Origin: Phytohabitans aurantiacus
GTDB taxonomy: Bacteria; Actinomycetota; Actinomycetes; Mycobacteriales; Micromonosporaceae
Assembly (NCBI RefSeq): GCF_027923225.1
Contig: NZ_BSDI01000009.1
Span: forward strand, 124,001 to 188,000
DNA: 64,000 nt
Direction: 5' to 3'
Position numbers and translations under genes: made by a program. Below the pieces are notes generated by a model. It saw nothing but the letters and a program-made list of their open reading frames with translations, was not told the DNA's origin and ran no database searches. Numbering within the stretch: the first letter of the stretch is position 1; each line of letters starts with the position of its first letter. This document shows positions 26,294 to 35,649 of the stretch, in pieces.

Positions 26294-26896
26294 TTAGAAC
26301 CGGTCCACGGTCTGGTTGTCGAGCCACGTACGCAGGTCGCCGACCTTGTCGCTGGCCGTGGTGAGCCACGACAGCGAGTCGGTGAGCACCAGGATGCCGA
26401 CCACGATGGCACCGATGCCGAGCAGCAGCCCGATCATCGCGTCCGACTTGCCGGCGACGTGCCGGCGGCTGGTGGCCGAGAAGCCACCGACGGCGAACAG
26501 CACCGCCAGGGCGGCGAGCACGATTCCGTACCCGGCAAGCACGCCCGTGAGCACGAAGAGCGCGCCCGCGACGCCGCTGATCAGCGCCAGCGTCGCCATG
26601 AGGCTGGCCCGCGGCCGCGGGCCCCGGACCTCGGGCTCGGTGACGGGCTCGGGCGCAAGGCCCGGCTCCCGACGCCGGGAGATCCGCTCGGTCTCGGCGC
26701 GGTCCGCCGCCGCACGGTCGGCCTCGGCACGGCGGTCGACCGCCGCGGCCCTCTCGCGGGCCGCGCGCTCGTCCTCCTGCGTCCGTACGTTCATGGCCGT
26801 TGTATCGGCGGTCCGGCGCTCGTCGACGCGCTCTTGATCGGTCGTGGTCGAGTCCGTCGCGGTCGAGTGGCGGGAGAACGATGGCATCCGCACCAC
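26294..26896 (-). CDS. Small membrane protein with charged cytoplasmic head
   Basis: 200 residues. The first 100 are polar, with an Ala/Arg/Glu-rich helix (DERAARERAAAVDRRAEADR) likely to be a coiled coil. Then come hydrophobic segments at about 104-125, 128-148 and 160-180, and a short tail (WLTTASDKVGDLRTWLDNQ). It resembles actinobacterial 'DUF4190-like' small membrane proteins in layout, but no family is firmly recognised. The start is the first of two tandem GTGs, six bases after AGGAGG. It is divergent from the glycosylase gene. Confidence 0.65.
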   Translation of the reverse strand: MVRMPSFSRHSTATDSTTTDQERVDERRTADTTAMNVRTQEDERAARERAAAVDRRAEADRAAADRAETERISRRREPGLAPEPVTEPEVRGPRPRASLMATLALISGVAGALFVLTGVLAGYGIVLAALAVLFAVGGFSATSRRHVAGKSDAMIGLLLGIGAIVVGILVLTDSLSWLTTASDKVGDLRTWLDNQTVDRF

Positions 26897-26971
26897 GGGA
26901 CACCTCCTAAAACATGGGGGGACAACCTGGTGTACCCCGATGCCCCAGTAACCATGCATTAGCATCCTCCG

Positions 26972-27778
26972 GTGCCCGAGGGACACACGATCCACCGTCT
27001 CGCCGCCCACCACCGCTCGCTGCTGGCCGGGCGGCCGGTGGCCGTTTCAAGCCCGCAGGGCAGGTTCGCGGCCGGCGCCGCCGCGCTCACGGGTGCCGAG
27101 CTCCTCGACACCGAGGCGTACGGCAAGCACCTGCTGCACCACTACGCGGGTGACCGGATCTTGCACGTGCACCTCGGCCTGTACGGCGTGTTCAGCGACG
27201 GCGAGCAGCCGGTCCCGCCGCCGATCGGGCAGGTGCGGCTGCGGCTCACCACCGACCGGCACTGGATCGACCTGCGCGGGCCGACCGCCTGCGAGCTGCT
27301 GAGCCCGCCCGAGGTGGCGGTGCTGCGCGCGCGGCTCGGCGCCGACCCGTTGCGCGACGACGCCGACCCGGATGCCGCGTACGCGCGGATCAGCCGCAGC
27401 GGCATAGCGCTGGCCGCGCTGCTGCTCGATCAGTCCATCGTGGCCGGTGCGGGTCTGGTGTACGTGTCGGAGGTGTTGTTCCGCGCGGGCATCCCGCCAA
27501 CACGGCCGGGGCGCGAGCTGAGCGCCGAGGCGTGGCAGGCGATCTGGATTGATCTGCGCGAGCTGATGAAGGAAGGCGTGACGCGGGGCCGGATCGACAC
27601 CGTCCATAGCCGACACATGCCGGAGGCGATGGGGCGGGCGCCGCGGGTCGACCGGCACGGCGGCGAGGTGTACGTGTATCGCCGCGCCGGCCAGCCGTGC
27701 CTGGTGTGCGGCACGGAGATCCTGCGCTCGGGCCTCGCCGGTCGCAACTCCTACTGGTGCCCCGCCTGCCAGCCCTGA
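26972..27778 (+). CDS. nei: Fpg/Nei-family DNA glycosylase (endonuclease VIII type)
   Basis: 268 residues. It starts MPEGHTIHRLA, so after Met removal Pro is the catalytic amine and Glu the general acid; PEGH rather than PELP marks the Nei2 branch over Fpg. A helix-two-turn-helix part (LLLDQSIVAGAGLVYVSEVLF) and a C-terminal zinc finger with CLVCG and CPAC are present. It removes oxidised pyrimidines and nicks the abasic site. GTG start at 26972. It converges with the GCS2-type ligase gene, 12 bases between stops. Confidence 0.93.
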   Translation: MPEGHTIHRLAAHHRSLLAGRPVAVSSPQGRFAAGAAALTGAELLDTEAYGKHLLHHYAGDRILHVHLGLYGVFSDGEQPVPPPIGQVRLRLTTDRHWIDLRGPTACELLSPPEVAVLRARLGADPLRDDADPDAAYARISRSGIALAALLLDQSIVAGAGLVYVSEVLFRAGIPPTRPGRELSAEAWQAIWIDLRELMKEGVTRGRIDTVHSRHMPEAMGRAPRVDRHGGEVYVYRRAGQPCLVCGTEILRSGLAGRNSYWCPACQP

Positions 27779-27790
27779 TCACGGGCAGGA

Positions 27791-28894
27791 TCACGAAGCG
27801 CGGGCGCGGGTCTGTGCGGCCAGGTAGTCGAGGACCGCTGACATCTCGCCGGTGCGGGCGTACACCGCGCGCTGGCGGGACGCTCCGGTGCCACGGGCGC
27901 GCAACCGTCCCATGAGGACGGTGACGAGCTCAAGGTCGCCATGCGCCGCGAGCGCCGGCCGTACCGTGTCGAAGAGGCGGCGCATGAGGTGCCATGCCGG
28001 GCGGCTGCGCTGATCGGCGGGGTCGACGGCGAGCCCGGCCAACCCGTCGTGCGCCGCCCGCCAGTGCGCCGCCGTGAGCAGGTGATGGGGCACCCGCGGC
28101 GCGACGACGCCACGCTCGATGTCATCGAGCACCGTGGCCACGAGCCCGCGCACCAGGGCGGCGAGGAGCACCGTGTCATCGACGCTGGGACACACGTCGC
28201 CGATCCGGATCTCGACGGTCGGATAGCTCGCCGAGAGCCGCGCGTACCAGTACAGCATTCCCTCGTCGAGCATCGCGCCGGTGGCGATGAGGTCTGCGAC
28301 CATCCGCTCGTAGTGTTCGTGCGACTCCAGATACGGCGTCGGGCCGACCGAGGGCCAGCGTGCCCACATCACCGACCGCCAACTGGCGTATCCGGAGTCG
28401 AGACCGTCGGCGAATGGTGAGTTGGTCGTGGCGGCGTGCAGCAACGGAAGCCACGGCCGCAGGTGGTTCAGCACCCGCACCCCGGTCTCGGGATCGGGGA
28501 TGCCGATGTGGACGTGGAGCCCGTTGAGCCCGGGACCGGGGGATAGCGCACCGAACCGCTCGACCATCCGGTGAAATCTCGGCTTGTCGACGACCGGCGG
28601 TTCCGGCCCGGTCACGGGAGAGCAACCGATAGCGACGACCCGCACACCGGCCCGCGAGGCGGCGTCCGCCACGCCGCCGCGCAGCAGGCTCAGCGCGTGC
28701 CGCAGCGCGCCGAGGTCGAGACCGGGCGGGCTGTTTATCTCGATCTGGCTGGTGAGGTATTCGTGTGTCACCTGACCACGCAGGTCAGCCGGCACCTCGG
28801 CGAGCACGGCGTCGGCCGCGGCCGCTGCCTGTGTCTTCTCGGCGTCCAGGAGCAAAAACTCCTCTTCGACCCCAACAGTGAGCGTCACGGCCAT
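27791..28894 (-). CDS. Glutamate--cysteine ligase type-2 (YbdK-like carboxylate-amine ligase)
   Basis: 367 residues. VGVEEEFLLLD at the N-terminus, EYLTSQIEINSPP, NGLHVHIGIPD and VEIRIGDVCPS are the conserved ATP/Mg and glutamate-site blocks of the GCS2/YbdK family. Members form a gamma-glutamyl amide bond; E. coli YbdK has weak glutamate-cysteine ligase activity, while actinobacteria usually make mycothiol, so the real substrate is open. ATG 28894 is used; a TTG directly before it is also in frame. The promoter region is shared with lysX across 82 bases. Confidence 0.85.
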   Translation of the reverse strand: MAVTLTVGVEEEFLLLDAEKTQAAAAADAVLAEVPADLRGQVTHEYLTSQIEINSPPGLDLGALRHALSLLRGGVADAASRAGVRVVAIGCSPVTGPEPPVVDKPRFHRMVERFGALSPGPGLNGLHVHIGIPDPETGVRVLNHLRPWLPLLHAATTNSPFADGLDSGYASWRSVMWARWPSVGPTPYLESHEHYERMVADLIATGAMLDEGMLYWYARLSASYPTVEIRIGDVCPSVDDTVLLAALVRGLVATVLDDIERGVVAPRVPHHLLTAAHWRAAHDGLAGLAVDPADQRSRPAWHLMRRLFDTVRPALAAHGDLELVTVLMGRLRARGTGASRQRAVYARTGEMSAVLDYLAAQTRARAS

Positions 28895-28976
28895 CAATTA
28901 CCCGGAAATCACCATCGGCGAACCATCCTTTTGGCCCATTATGTGAGCTAGATCCCTTCAACGGGGGAGGTACGCC

Positions 28977-31900
28977 GTGACCGCCACCATGGGCCGACCC
29001 GCGACCGCCGCACCGACTCGGGAGGCGCGCGTGCTCCGCGCCGCGCGACCAACCTGGCGGCGACGTATCCCGACGATCCTGGCGGCAGCCCTGTGGGCGG
29101 TCGCGGTCGCCTGCGCGGTCTGGGCCGTCGTGGGTGCTTTCCCCGATGTGGTACGCCCACCACGCGCGATGCCCACCCCCGCCAACCTCGCTTTCGCGGC
29201 GTTCGCGGGAGTGCTCGGCATGGCCGTGGCGCACCGCCGCCGGATCGCCTTCTGGGTACTCACCGGCTACCTCCTGATCGCCATCGTGGTGGCCATCGGC
29301 AGCGGTCACGATGTGGTGCGGGCGGTCGGCACCCCGCTCGCCGCGCTTGGCCTGCTCCTGACGCTCGTCGCGTACGGGGAATTCACCACGCGGGCGCGCT
29401 GGGCCGGCCTGCCCTGGGCGGTCGGTCTCTTCGTGGTGCTGGCAGCCGCGGGCATCTGGGGTGGTCGCTGGCTGGTGACCGAGTACCCGGGCACCGTCGG
29501 CCAGTACCGGCTCGGATACGCGGCGGAGATGGTGCTCGGCGGCCTCATCGTCGACCCCGACCGCGAAGGACGCGCTCCCGGCTGGGTGGACCTGTTGCTC
29601 GGCCTCGCGGGCGCGGTGGCGCTGCTCGCCGCCGTGGCGGTGGTCCTGCTGCGCTCGCGGCGCCGCGCGACGCCCCGGGACGCCGGTGCCGAGCAGGGCG
29701 TCCGTGACCTGCTGGCGCGGTACGGCGACCGTGACCCCCTCGGGTACTTCGCGACCCGGCGCGACCTGGCCGTGGCGTTCTCGCCCACCGGCAAGGCGGC
29801 TGTGCCGTACCGGGTCGTGCGCGGGGTCAGCCTCGCCGCCGGTGATCCGATCGGCGATCCCGAGGCGTGGGGACCGGCGATCGACGCCTGGATGGCGCGG
29901 GCGGAGAAACACGGCTGGAAGCCGGCGGTGCACGCTGCGAGCGAGGAGGGCGCGTCCGCGTACGCCCGTGCGGGTCTGGCCGGCGCGCACCGGGGCGATG
30001 CGGCGACGCTCCTGAGTGGAGAGTTCACTGTGGAGGGGCGGGACATGCGGCCGGTACGCCAGGCGGCGGGTCGCGCCGAGGCCGCCGGGTACACCGCACT
30101 GGTGCGCCGGAGCGCTGACGCGTCCCCGGAGGAGCTGGCGACCGCCCGCGCGCTCGCCAACGGGTGGCCGGCGGCGTTCGGGCCCGCGCTGGGGCGGCTC
30201 GGCGACCCGGCCGACGGTCGCTGCGTGCTCGTGGAGGCGTTCGACGCCGACGGGGCGCGCAAGGCGCTGTTGGCGCTCGCTCCGTGGGGCGAGCGCGGGC
30301 TGGTGCTCGACCTGCTCCGCCGCGCGCCCGACGCGGTGGACGGTGTGGTGGAGTTCCTGATGGTGGCGCTCATGCGCGACGCGGCCAGGCTGGGCGTCGA
30401 CCGGGTCTGTCTCGGCGTGGCCGACTCTCCGGAGCGGTACCGCTTCCAGGCCCGGTACCAGCCGCTGTGGCACCCGCGATACCTCTGCGCCAACCACGAT
30501 GTCACCCGCGCACTGGTGTCGGCGGGGCGCGTCACCCGGTTGGCGGCGCCGGCGGTCGCGCAAGCCACCGCGGCGGCGGAGCCGGCGACGGATACGCCCA
30601 TGCCAGAACAGGCGCAGGTGCGGCTCGCCAAGCGCGAACGGCTGGTCGCGGCCGGGATCGACCCCTACCCGGTCGGCTTCCACCGCACCGACAACAGCGT
30701 GGCGCTGGCGATCCGGTACGAGGGCCTGCCGCCAGACAGCGCCACCGGTGACCGGGTGGCGGTGGCGGGCCGCGTGGTGCTACTGCGCGACCACGGTGGC
30801 GTGTGCTTCGCGACGATCCGCGACTGGACCGGCGACCTCCAGGTACTCGTCGACAGTGGACTGTCCGACTGGCGGTCCACAGTAGACCTGGGTGACCACC
30901 TGGGTGTACGGGGCGAGGTGGTCACCAGCAAGCGCGGGGAGCTGTCGGTGCGCGCCGAGTCGTGGGAGCTGACCGCCAAGTGCCTGCGCCCGTTGCCGGA
31001 CAAGCGTCGCGGGCTCGCCGACCCCGAGGCGCGGGTGCGCCTGCGGTACCTGGATCTGATCACCAGCGCCGAGACGCGCGACCTGCTGCGCGCCCGCAGC
31101 GCGGCGACCCACAGCCTCCGCGAGACGCTGATCGACCGGGGCTACCTGGAGGTGGAGACGCCGGTCCTGCAGCGCGTGCACGGCGGCGCGTGCGCCCGCC
31201 CGCTGGCCACGCACCTGCACGCCTACGACGCTCGCCTGTACCTGCGCGTCGCGCACGAGCTGCATCTCAAGCGGCTGGCCGTGGGCGGCGTGGAGCGCGT
31301 CTTCGAGATGGGCAGGGTGTTTCGCAACGAGAGCGTCGACCACACGCACAGCCCGGAGTTCACGCTGCTGGAGGCGTACCAGGCGTACGCGGACTACCGG
31401 ACCATGCGGGAGCTGGCGCAGGCCCTCGTGCAGCGGGCGGCGCTGGCGGTGTACGGGTCGACGGTGGCGCACCAGCCAGGCCCGTACGGCGTACCGGTGG
31501 AGCACGACCTGTCCGGCGAGTGGCCGGTCGTGACGGTCAACGAGGCGCTGTCGACGGCGCTGGGGGAGTGGGTCACGGCGGACACCGGGCTCTCCGCGCT
31601 GCGCCGGATGTCCGACGCGGCGGGTGTGCCGTACGACCCGCGGTGGGAGCGCGGCGCGCTGCTCCAGGAGATGTACGAGCGGCTGGTGCTCCCGCGCACG
31701 ACCACGCCGGCGTTCTACACGGACTTTCCGCTGGAGTCGGCGCCGCTGGCCCGGGCGCACCGGAAGGACCCGCGGCTGGCCGAGCGGTGGGATCTGGTGG
31801 CGTTCGGCGTGGAGTTGGGCACGGCGTACTCGGAGCTGACCGACCCGGTCGAGCAGCGCCGGCGGATGACCGAGCAGTCGCTGCTGGCGGCGGGCGGCGA

Positions 31901-32054
31901 TCCGGAGGCGATGGAGCTCGACGAGGATTTCCTGCAGGCGCTGGAGTACGCGATGCCGCCCACCGGCGGGCTCGGTATCGGCGTGGATCGCCTGGTCATG
32001 CTGCTGACCGGACGGGCCATCCGCGACACTCTGCCGTTCCCCCTGGTGCGTTAA
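28977..32054 (+). CDS. lysX: LysX: lysyl-phosphatidylglycerol synthase fused to lysyl-tRNA synthetase
   Basis: 1025 residues. Residues about 25-225 have six to seven TM segments; about 235-520 is the DUF2156/MprF transferase domain (FLMVALMRDAARLGVDRVCL ... YQPLWHPRYLCAN). The rest is a class II LysRS: OB fold (about 575-680), motif 2 FEMGRVFRNESVDHTHSPEF and motif 3 GLGIGVDRLVMLLTG. The synthetase charges tRNA-Lys and the transferase moves Lys to phosphatidylglycerol, giving a more positive membrane and resistance to cationic peptides. The usual PELYLKRL is HELHLKRL here, a mild change. GTG 28977 is preceded by GGGGGAGG. A separate housekeeping LysRS is expected elsewhere. Confidence 0.95.
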   Translation: MTATMGRPATAAPTREARVLRAARPTWRRRIPTILAAALWAVAVACAVWAVVGAFPDVVRPPRAMPTPANLAFAAFAGVLGMAVAHRRRIAFWVLTGYLLIAIVVAIGSGHDVVRAVGTPLAALGLLLTLVAYGEFTTRARWAGLPWAVGLFVVLAAAGIWGGRWLVTEYPGTVGQYRLGYAAEMVLGGLIVDPDREGRAPGWVDLLLGLAGAVALLAAVAVVLLRSRRRATPRDAGAEQGVRDLLARYGDRDPLGYFATRRDLAVAFSPTGKAAVPYRVVRGVSLAAGDPIGDPEAWGPAIDAWMARAEKHGWKPAVHAASEEGASAYARAGLAGAHRGDAATLLSGEFTVEGRDMRPVRQAAGRAEAAGYTALVRRSADASPEELATARALANGWPAAFGPALGRLGDPADGRCVLVEAFDADGARKALLALAPWGERGLVLDLLRRAPDAVDGVVEFLMVALMRDAARLGVDRVCLGVADSPERYRFQARYQPLWHPRYLCANHDVTRALVSAGRVTRLAAPAVAQATAAAEPATDTPMPEQAQVRLAKRERLVAAGIDPYPVGFHRTDNSVALAIRYEGLPPDSATGDRVAVAGRVVLLRDHGGVCFATIRDWTGDLQVLVDSGLSDWRSTVDLGDHLGVRGEVVTSKRGELSVRAESWELTAKCLRPLPDKRRGLADPEARVRLRYLDLITSAETRDLLRARSAATHSLRETLIDRGYLEVETPVLQRVHGGACARPLATHLHAYDARLYLRVAHELHLKRLAVGGVERVFEMGRVFRNESVDHTHSPEFTLLEAYQAYADYRTMRELAQALVQRAALAVYGSTVAHQPGPYGVPVEHDLSGEWPVVTVNEALSTALGEWVTADTGLSALRRMSDAAGVPYDPRWERGALLQEMYERLVLPRTTTPAFYTDFPLESAPLARAHRKDPRLAERWDLVAFGVELGTAYSELTDPVEQRRRMTEQSLLAAGGDPEAMELDEDFLQALEYAMPPTGGLGIGVDRLVMLLTGRAIRDTLPFPLVR

Positions 32055-32094
32055 CGGCCTTTTATGCCTTTCCCTATGATCTGTTAAAAAAATA

Positions 32095-32142
32095 TTGACA
32101 ATTCGTTTCCATCGAAGTACAAACCTCTCAGAGAGCGCTCTC
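32095..32142 (+). promoter_or_regulatory. Promoter with overlapping LacI-type operator for the GH16 gene
   Basis: A near-consensus promoter is visible: TTGACA (32095-32100), a 17-base spacer, TACAAA (32118-32123). The perfect palindrome GAGAGCGCTCTC (32131-32142), with the CG centre typical of LacI/CebR operators, lies over the expected transcription start. Another partial match (CGCTCTCAAG) follows near 32181. A LacI-family regulator encoded at 35650 is the obvious candidate repressor. Confidence 0.65.
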
Positions 32143-32214
32143 ACAGTCGCGAACCTCGATGCCGCCCGCGCGCGAGCAATCGCTCTCAAGCCCCGTCCTG
32201 AGAGAGGTCTGTCG

Positions 32215-33621
32215 ATGAATCCAGAAGCGTCCACTCGCCACCCCGCTAGACGCCTGCTCGGCGTCGCGGTCGTCGTCACCGCCGTCTCCGCACTGCTCGC
32301 CGTCACGCTCAACGCCCGCGCCGCGCTCCCGCCCACCCCGTCGGGGTGGTCGCTGGTGTGGAGCGACGACTTCACCGGTGCGGCCAACACCCTGCCGTCG
32401 TCGTCGAACTGGATCATCGACACCGGCACGTCCTACCCCGGTGGCCCGGCCAACTGGGGCACCGGTGAGATCCAGACGTACACCAACAGCACCACGAACG
32501 TGAGCCACGACGGCTCCGGCAACCTGCGGATCACGCCCATCCGCAACTCCTCCGGCGGGTGGACCTCGGCCCGCATCGAAACCACCCGCACGAACTTCAA
32601 GCCGCCGTCCGGTGGCGTACTGCGCATCGAGGGCCGCATCCAGATGCCGAACGTGACCGGTGCGGCGGCCGCTGGGTACTGGCCGGCGTTCTGGGCACTC
32701 GGCGCGCCGTACCGGGGCAACTACCAGAACTGGCCCAGCATCGGCGAGTTCGACGTCATGGAGAACGTCAACGGCATCAACTCCGTCTGGGGCGTACTCC
32801 ACTGTGGAGTCAACCCCGGCGGCCCGTGCAACGAGACCAACGGCCTCGGCGCCTCCCGCGCCTGCCCGGGTAGCTCGTGCCAGTCCGCGTTCCACACGTA
32901 CCGCTTCGAGTGGGACGCCAGCGTCAGCCCGCAGCAGCTGCGCTGGTACGTCGACGGCCAGCACTTCCACACCGTCACCCAGTCTCAGGTGGGTGAGCCG
33001 CACTGGTCCAACATGACCAGCCACTCCGGGTACTTCCTGCTGCTCAACGTGGCGATGGGCGGCGCCTTCCCGAACGGCGTCGCGGGCAGCGCGACCCCGA
33101 CCGGCAGCACTGTCTCCGGCGTGCCGATGCTCGTCGACTACGTGGCCGTCTACACCAGCGGCGGCGGCACGACGCCCACGACACCGGCCGTCACGACCCC
33201 GCCGCCCGGTGGTAGTCGCGACGCGTACGCCCGGATCGAGGCGGAGTCGTTCAACGCGCAGAACGGCGTGCAGACCGAGACGTGTAGCGAGGGCGGGCTC
33301 AACGTCAGCCACATCGCGAACGGCGACTGGGTCCGCTTCGACAACGTCAACTTCGGGTCGACCCGGCCCCTCGACTTCGTGGCCCGGGTCGCCTCGGGTG
33401 CGGCGGGCGGGGTGAGTGGCCTGGTGGAGGTGCGTCTGGACAGCCCAACGAGCGCGCCGATCGGCAGCTTCGCCCTCGCCAACACGGGCGGCTGGCAGAC
33501 CTGGACCTCGGTGCCGGGCAACGTGTCCGCGGTGACGGGCACGCGCACGGTGTACCTGACGTTCACCAGCGGCCAGCCCGCCGACTTCGTCAACGTGAAC
33601 TGGTTCCAGTTCCGTCGTTAA
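32215..33621 (+). CDS. Secreted GH16 endo-beta-glucanase with CBM6-like domain
   Basis: 468 residues. A signal peptide (about 1-38, ending ALLAVTLNARA) precedes a GH16 domain (about 42-310) with catalytic motif EFDVME, Glu178 as nucleophile and Glu183 as acid/base. A Thr/Pro linker (TPTTPAVTTPPP) leads to a C-terminal CBM6/35-type beta-sandwich (about 338-468, AYARIEAESFNAQ ... NWFQFRR). Family members with this layout are mostly beta-1,3-glucanases (laminarinases), so fungal or algal glucan is the likely substrate. ATG 32215 follows GAGAGAGG. The promoter carries a LacI-type operator. Confidence 0.92.
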   Translation: MNPEASTRHPARRLLGVAVVVTAVSALLAVTLNARAALPPTPSGWSLVWSDDFTGAANTLPSSSNWIIDTGTSYPGGPANWGTGEIQTYTNSTTNVSHDGSGNLRITPIRNSSGGWTSARIETTRTNFKPPSGGVLRIEGRIQMPNVTGAAAAGYWPAFWALGAPYRGNYQNWPSIGEFDVMENVNGINSVWGVLHCGVNPGGPCNETNGLGASRACPGSSCQSAFHTYRFEWDASVSPQQLRWYVDGQHFHTVTQSQVGEPHWSNMTSHSGYFLLLNVAMGGAFPNGVAGSATPTGSTVSGVPMLVDYVAVYTSGGGTTPTTPAVTTPPPGGSRDAYARIEAESFNAQNGVQTETCSEGGLNVSHIANGDWVRFDNVNFGSTRPLDFVARVASGAAGGVSGLVEVRLDSPTSAPIGSFALANTGGWQTWTSVPGNVSAVTGTRTVYLTFTSGQPADFVNVNWFQFRR

Positions 33622-33681
33622 GAGTCTTTACATTTCCGGTTAGGAATCTTAATAATTGGGCATCCGTCTATGGGAGGCCCA

Positions 33682-35007
33682 ATGAAAGCCCTACGGGTTC
33701 TGGGCGGCGCCGGTGTCCTCGCGGTCGTCGGCGCCACCACCGTGATCCTGGCGACGCCCGCGTCCGCCGAGACCGCGACGTTCGTCCGGACGTCGAGCTG
33801 GGAGACCGGCTACGAGGCCAAGATCACCGTCACAAACAACACGTCGTCGACCATCACGGCCTGGAACGTGCAGTTCGACCTGCCGTCCGGCAGCACGATG
33901 GGCACGTACTGGGACGCGCTGCTGACCTCGTCGGGCCAGCACCACACGTTCACCAACCGCTCGTGGAACGGGACGCTGTCACCGGGTGCGACAGCGTCCT
34001 TCGGGTTCATCGTCACCGGTACCGGCAATCCCGCCAACTGCCGCGTCAACGGGCAGTCCTGCGCCGGTGGCGGCAACCCCACCACGCCCCCACCCAGCAC
34101 TCCGCCGCCGACCACACCGCCGCCGGTGACCGGCGCGATGAGGGCGGCGCCCTACCTGTACCCGGGCTGGGGCGACCCGCCCGCGCCCGGCACGGTGATG
34201 AGCGCGACCGGCATCCGCTGGTTCACGATGGCGTTCATCCTCTCGGCGGGCGGCTGCTCGCCCGGCTGGGACGGCAACGCGCCGCTCACCGGCGGCGTGC
34301 ACGCCAGCACGATCAGCGCGATCCGGGCGGCCGGCGGCGACATCATCCCGTCGATCGGCGGCTGGAGCGGCAACAAGCTCGGGCCGAACTGCTCGACGCC
34401 GCAGGCGCTCGCTGGCGCGTACCAGCAGGTCATCAACGCGTTCGGGCTCAAGGCGATCGACGTCGACATCGAGAACACCGACGAGTTCGAGAACGAGGCG
34501 GTGCAGGACCGCATCCTGAACGCCCTGAAGATCGTCAAGCAGAACAACCCGGGCATCAAGACGATCATCACGTTCGGTACGAGCACGTCCGGCCCGTCGT
34601 GGTGGGGCACGCGCCTGATCAACCGAGCCGCGGCGCTCCAGTCGAACATCGACGTCTTCACGATCATGCCGTTCGACTTCGGTGGCGGCGCCAACATGTA
34701 CCAGAACACCGTCAACGCCTCCGAAGGACTGAAGAACGCGCTGAAGACGGCGTTCGGCTGGTCGGACGCGACCGCGTACGCCCACATGGGCATCTCCGGC
34801 ATGAACGGCCTGTCGGATCAGCAGGAGCTGACCAGCCCCGCGACGTGGACGCAGATCCGCGACTGGGCCAAGGCGCGTGGCCTCGCGCGGCTGGCCTTCT
34901 GGTCCGTCAACCGCGACCGGCCCTGTCCCGGAGGCGGTGTCGTCTCCAACTGCAGCGGCATCTCCCAGGCGAACTGGGAGTACACCCGAATCACCGCCGG
35001 GTTCTAG
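33682..35007 (+). CDS. Secreted CBM2-GH18 chitinase
   Basis: 441 residues. Signal peptide about 1-29 (ending TPASA); CBM2 about 30-120 with the paired Cys and Trp pattern (SSWETGYEAKITVTNNT ... CRVNGQSC); a Thr/Pro linker; GH18 about 152-441. The GH18 active-site strand is AIDVDIEN with catalytic Glu264; SIGGWSG is the preceding conserved strand. This is the small bacterial GH18 type that hydrolyses chitin with retention. ATG 33682 has GGAGG four bases ahead; ATG 33670 lacks one. The 60-base gap upstream carries TAGGAATCTT. Its TAG overlaps the stop of the convergent DedA gene (CTAG). Confidence 0.92.
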   Translation: MKALRVLGGAGVLAVVGATTVILATPASAETATFVRTSSWETGYEAKITVTNNTSSTITAWNVQFDLPSGSTMGTYWDALLTSSGQHHTFTNRSWNGTLSPGATASFGFIVTGTGNPANCRVNGQSCAGGGNPTTPPPSTPPPTTPPPVTGAMRAAPYLYPGWGDPPAPGTVMSATGIRWFTMAFILSAGGCSPGWDGNAPLTGGVHASTISAIRAAGGDIIPSIGGWSGNKLGPNCSTPQALAGAYQQVINAFGLKAIDVDIENTDEFENEAVQDRILNALKIVKQNNPGIKTIITFGTSTSGPSWWGTRLINRAAALQSNIDVFTIMPFDFGGGANMYQNTVNASEGLKNALKTAFGWSDATAYAHMGISGMNGLSDQQELTSPATWTQIRDWAKARGLARLAFWSVNRDRPCPGGGVVSNCSGISQANWEYTRITAGF

Positions 35008-35639
35008 CGGCTGCGGGCCTGGCGGCGGCGCTTGACCACCCAGGTCAGCACCGCCGCCAGGAACGCCGCCAGGAGGGCCAGGTCGAACCAGTGGCTGTAC
35101 CGCTCGACGTCCTGCCACCGGTCACCCAGCGCGTACCCCAGCCCAACGAATATCGAGTTCCAGACGCCGCTGCCCAGCGCGGTGAGACCGGCGAACTGGC
35201 CGAGCGGCATCCGGTTCGTGCCGGCCGGCACCGACACCAGGCTCCGCACCACCGGCACCATCCTGCCGAACAGCACCGCCCACCTGCCGTACTTCTCGAA
35301 CCACCTGTCGGCCCGGTCGAGCTCCTGGCTGTCGACGAGCGGAAGGCGGTCCAGCCAGCGGCGCAGCCGCTCCTCGCCGATCGCGGCACCGGCGTAGTAC
35401 AGCGCCAGCGCACCGACCAGCGACCCGGCGGTGGCCGCGACGATCACCAGGACGACGTTGACCCTGCCGGCGCTCGCCAGGTACCCGGACATCGCGAGCA
35501 CCACCTCGCTGGGCACCGGTGGCACCACCGTCTCCAAGGCGACGAGCAGGCCGACGCCTATCTCGCCCAACGCGTCGACCACCTGGGCGACCCATCCGGT
35601 GATTCCGCCGAGTTCCGTGGGGTCCGCTTCGGTGATCAC
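35004..35639 (-). CDS. DedA-family membrane protein
   Basis: 211 residues. Hydrophobic segments at about 10-40, 45-75, 135-160 and 175-200; conserved DedA blocks ETVVPPVPSEVVLAMSGYLAS, RWFEKYGRWAVLFGRMVPVVRSLVSVPAG and GSGVWNSIFVGLGY are present. DedA proteins act in lipid or polyprenyl carrier flipping and membrane homeostasis. GTG 35639 begins 10 bases after the LacI-type gene stop; GTG 35675 would overlap that gene. It is therefore the second gene of a LacI-DedA transcript, an unusual pairing. Confidence 0.88.
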   Translation of the reverse strand: MITEADPTELGGITGWVAQVVDALGEIGVGLLVALETVVPPVPSEVVLAMSGYLASAGRVNVVLVIVAATAGSLVGALALYYAGAAIGEERLRRWLDRLPLVDSQELDRADRWFEKYGRWAVLFGRMVPVVRSLVSVPAGTNRMPLGQFAGLTALGSGVWNSIFVGLGYALGDRWQDVERYSHWFDLALLAAFLAAVLTWVVKRRRQARSR

Positions 35640-35649
35640 GGCACCGGAC

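Noticed and set aside
27771..27795. Additional copy of the TGATCAGGGCGTCC palindrome after the nei gene
   Set aside because: Only CCTGATCACGGG and a short GATCACG remain; no paired arm is present.
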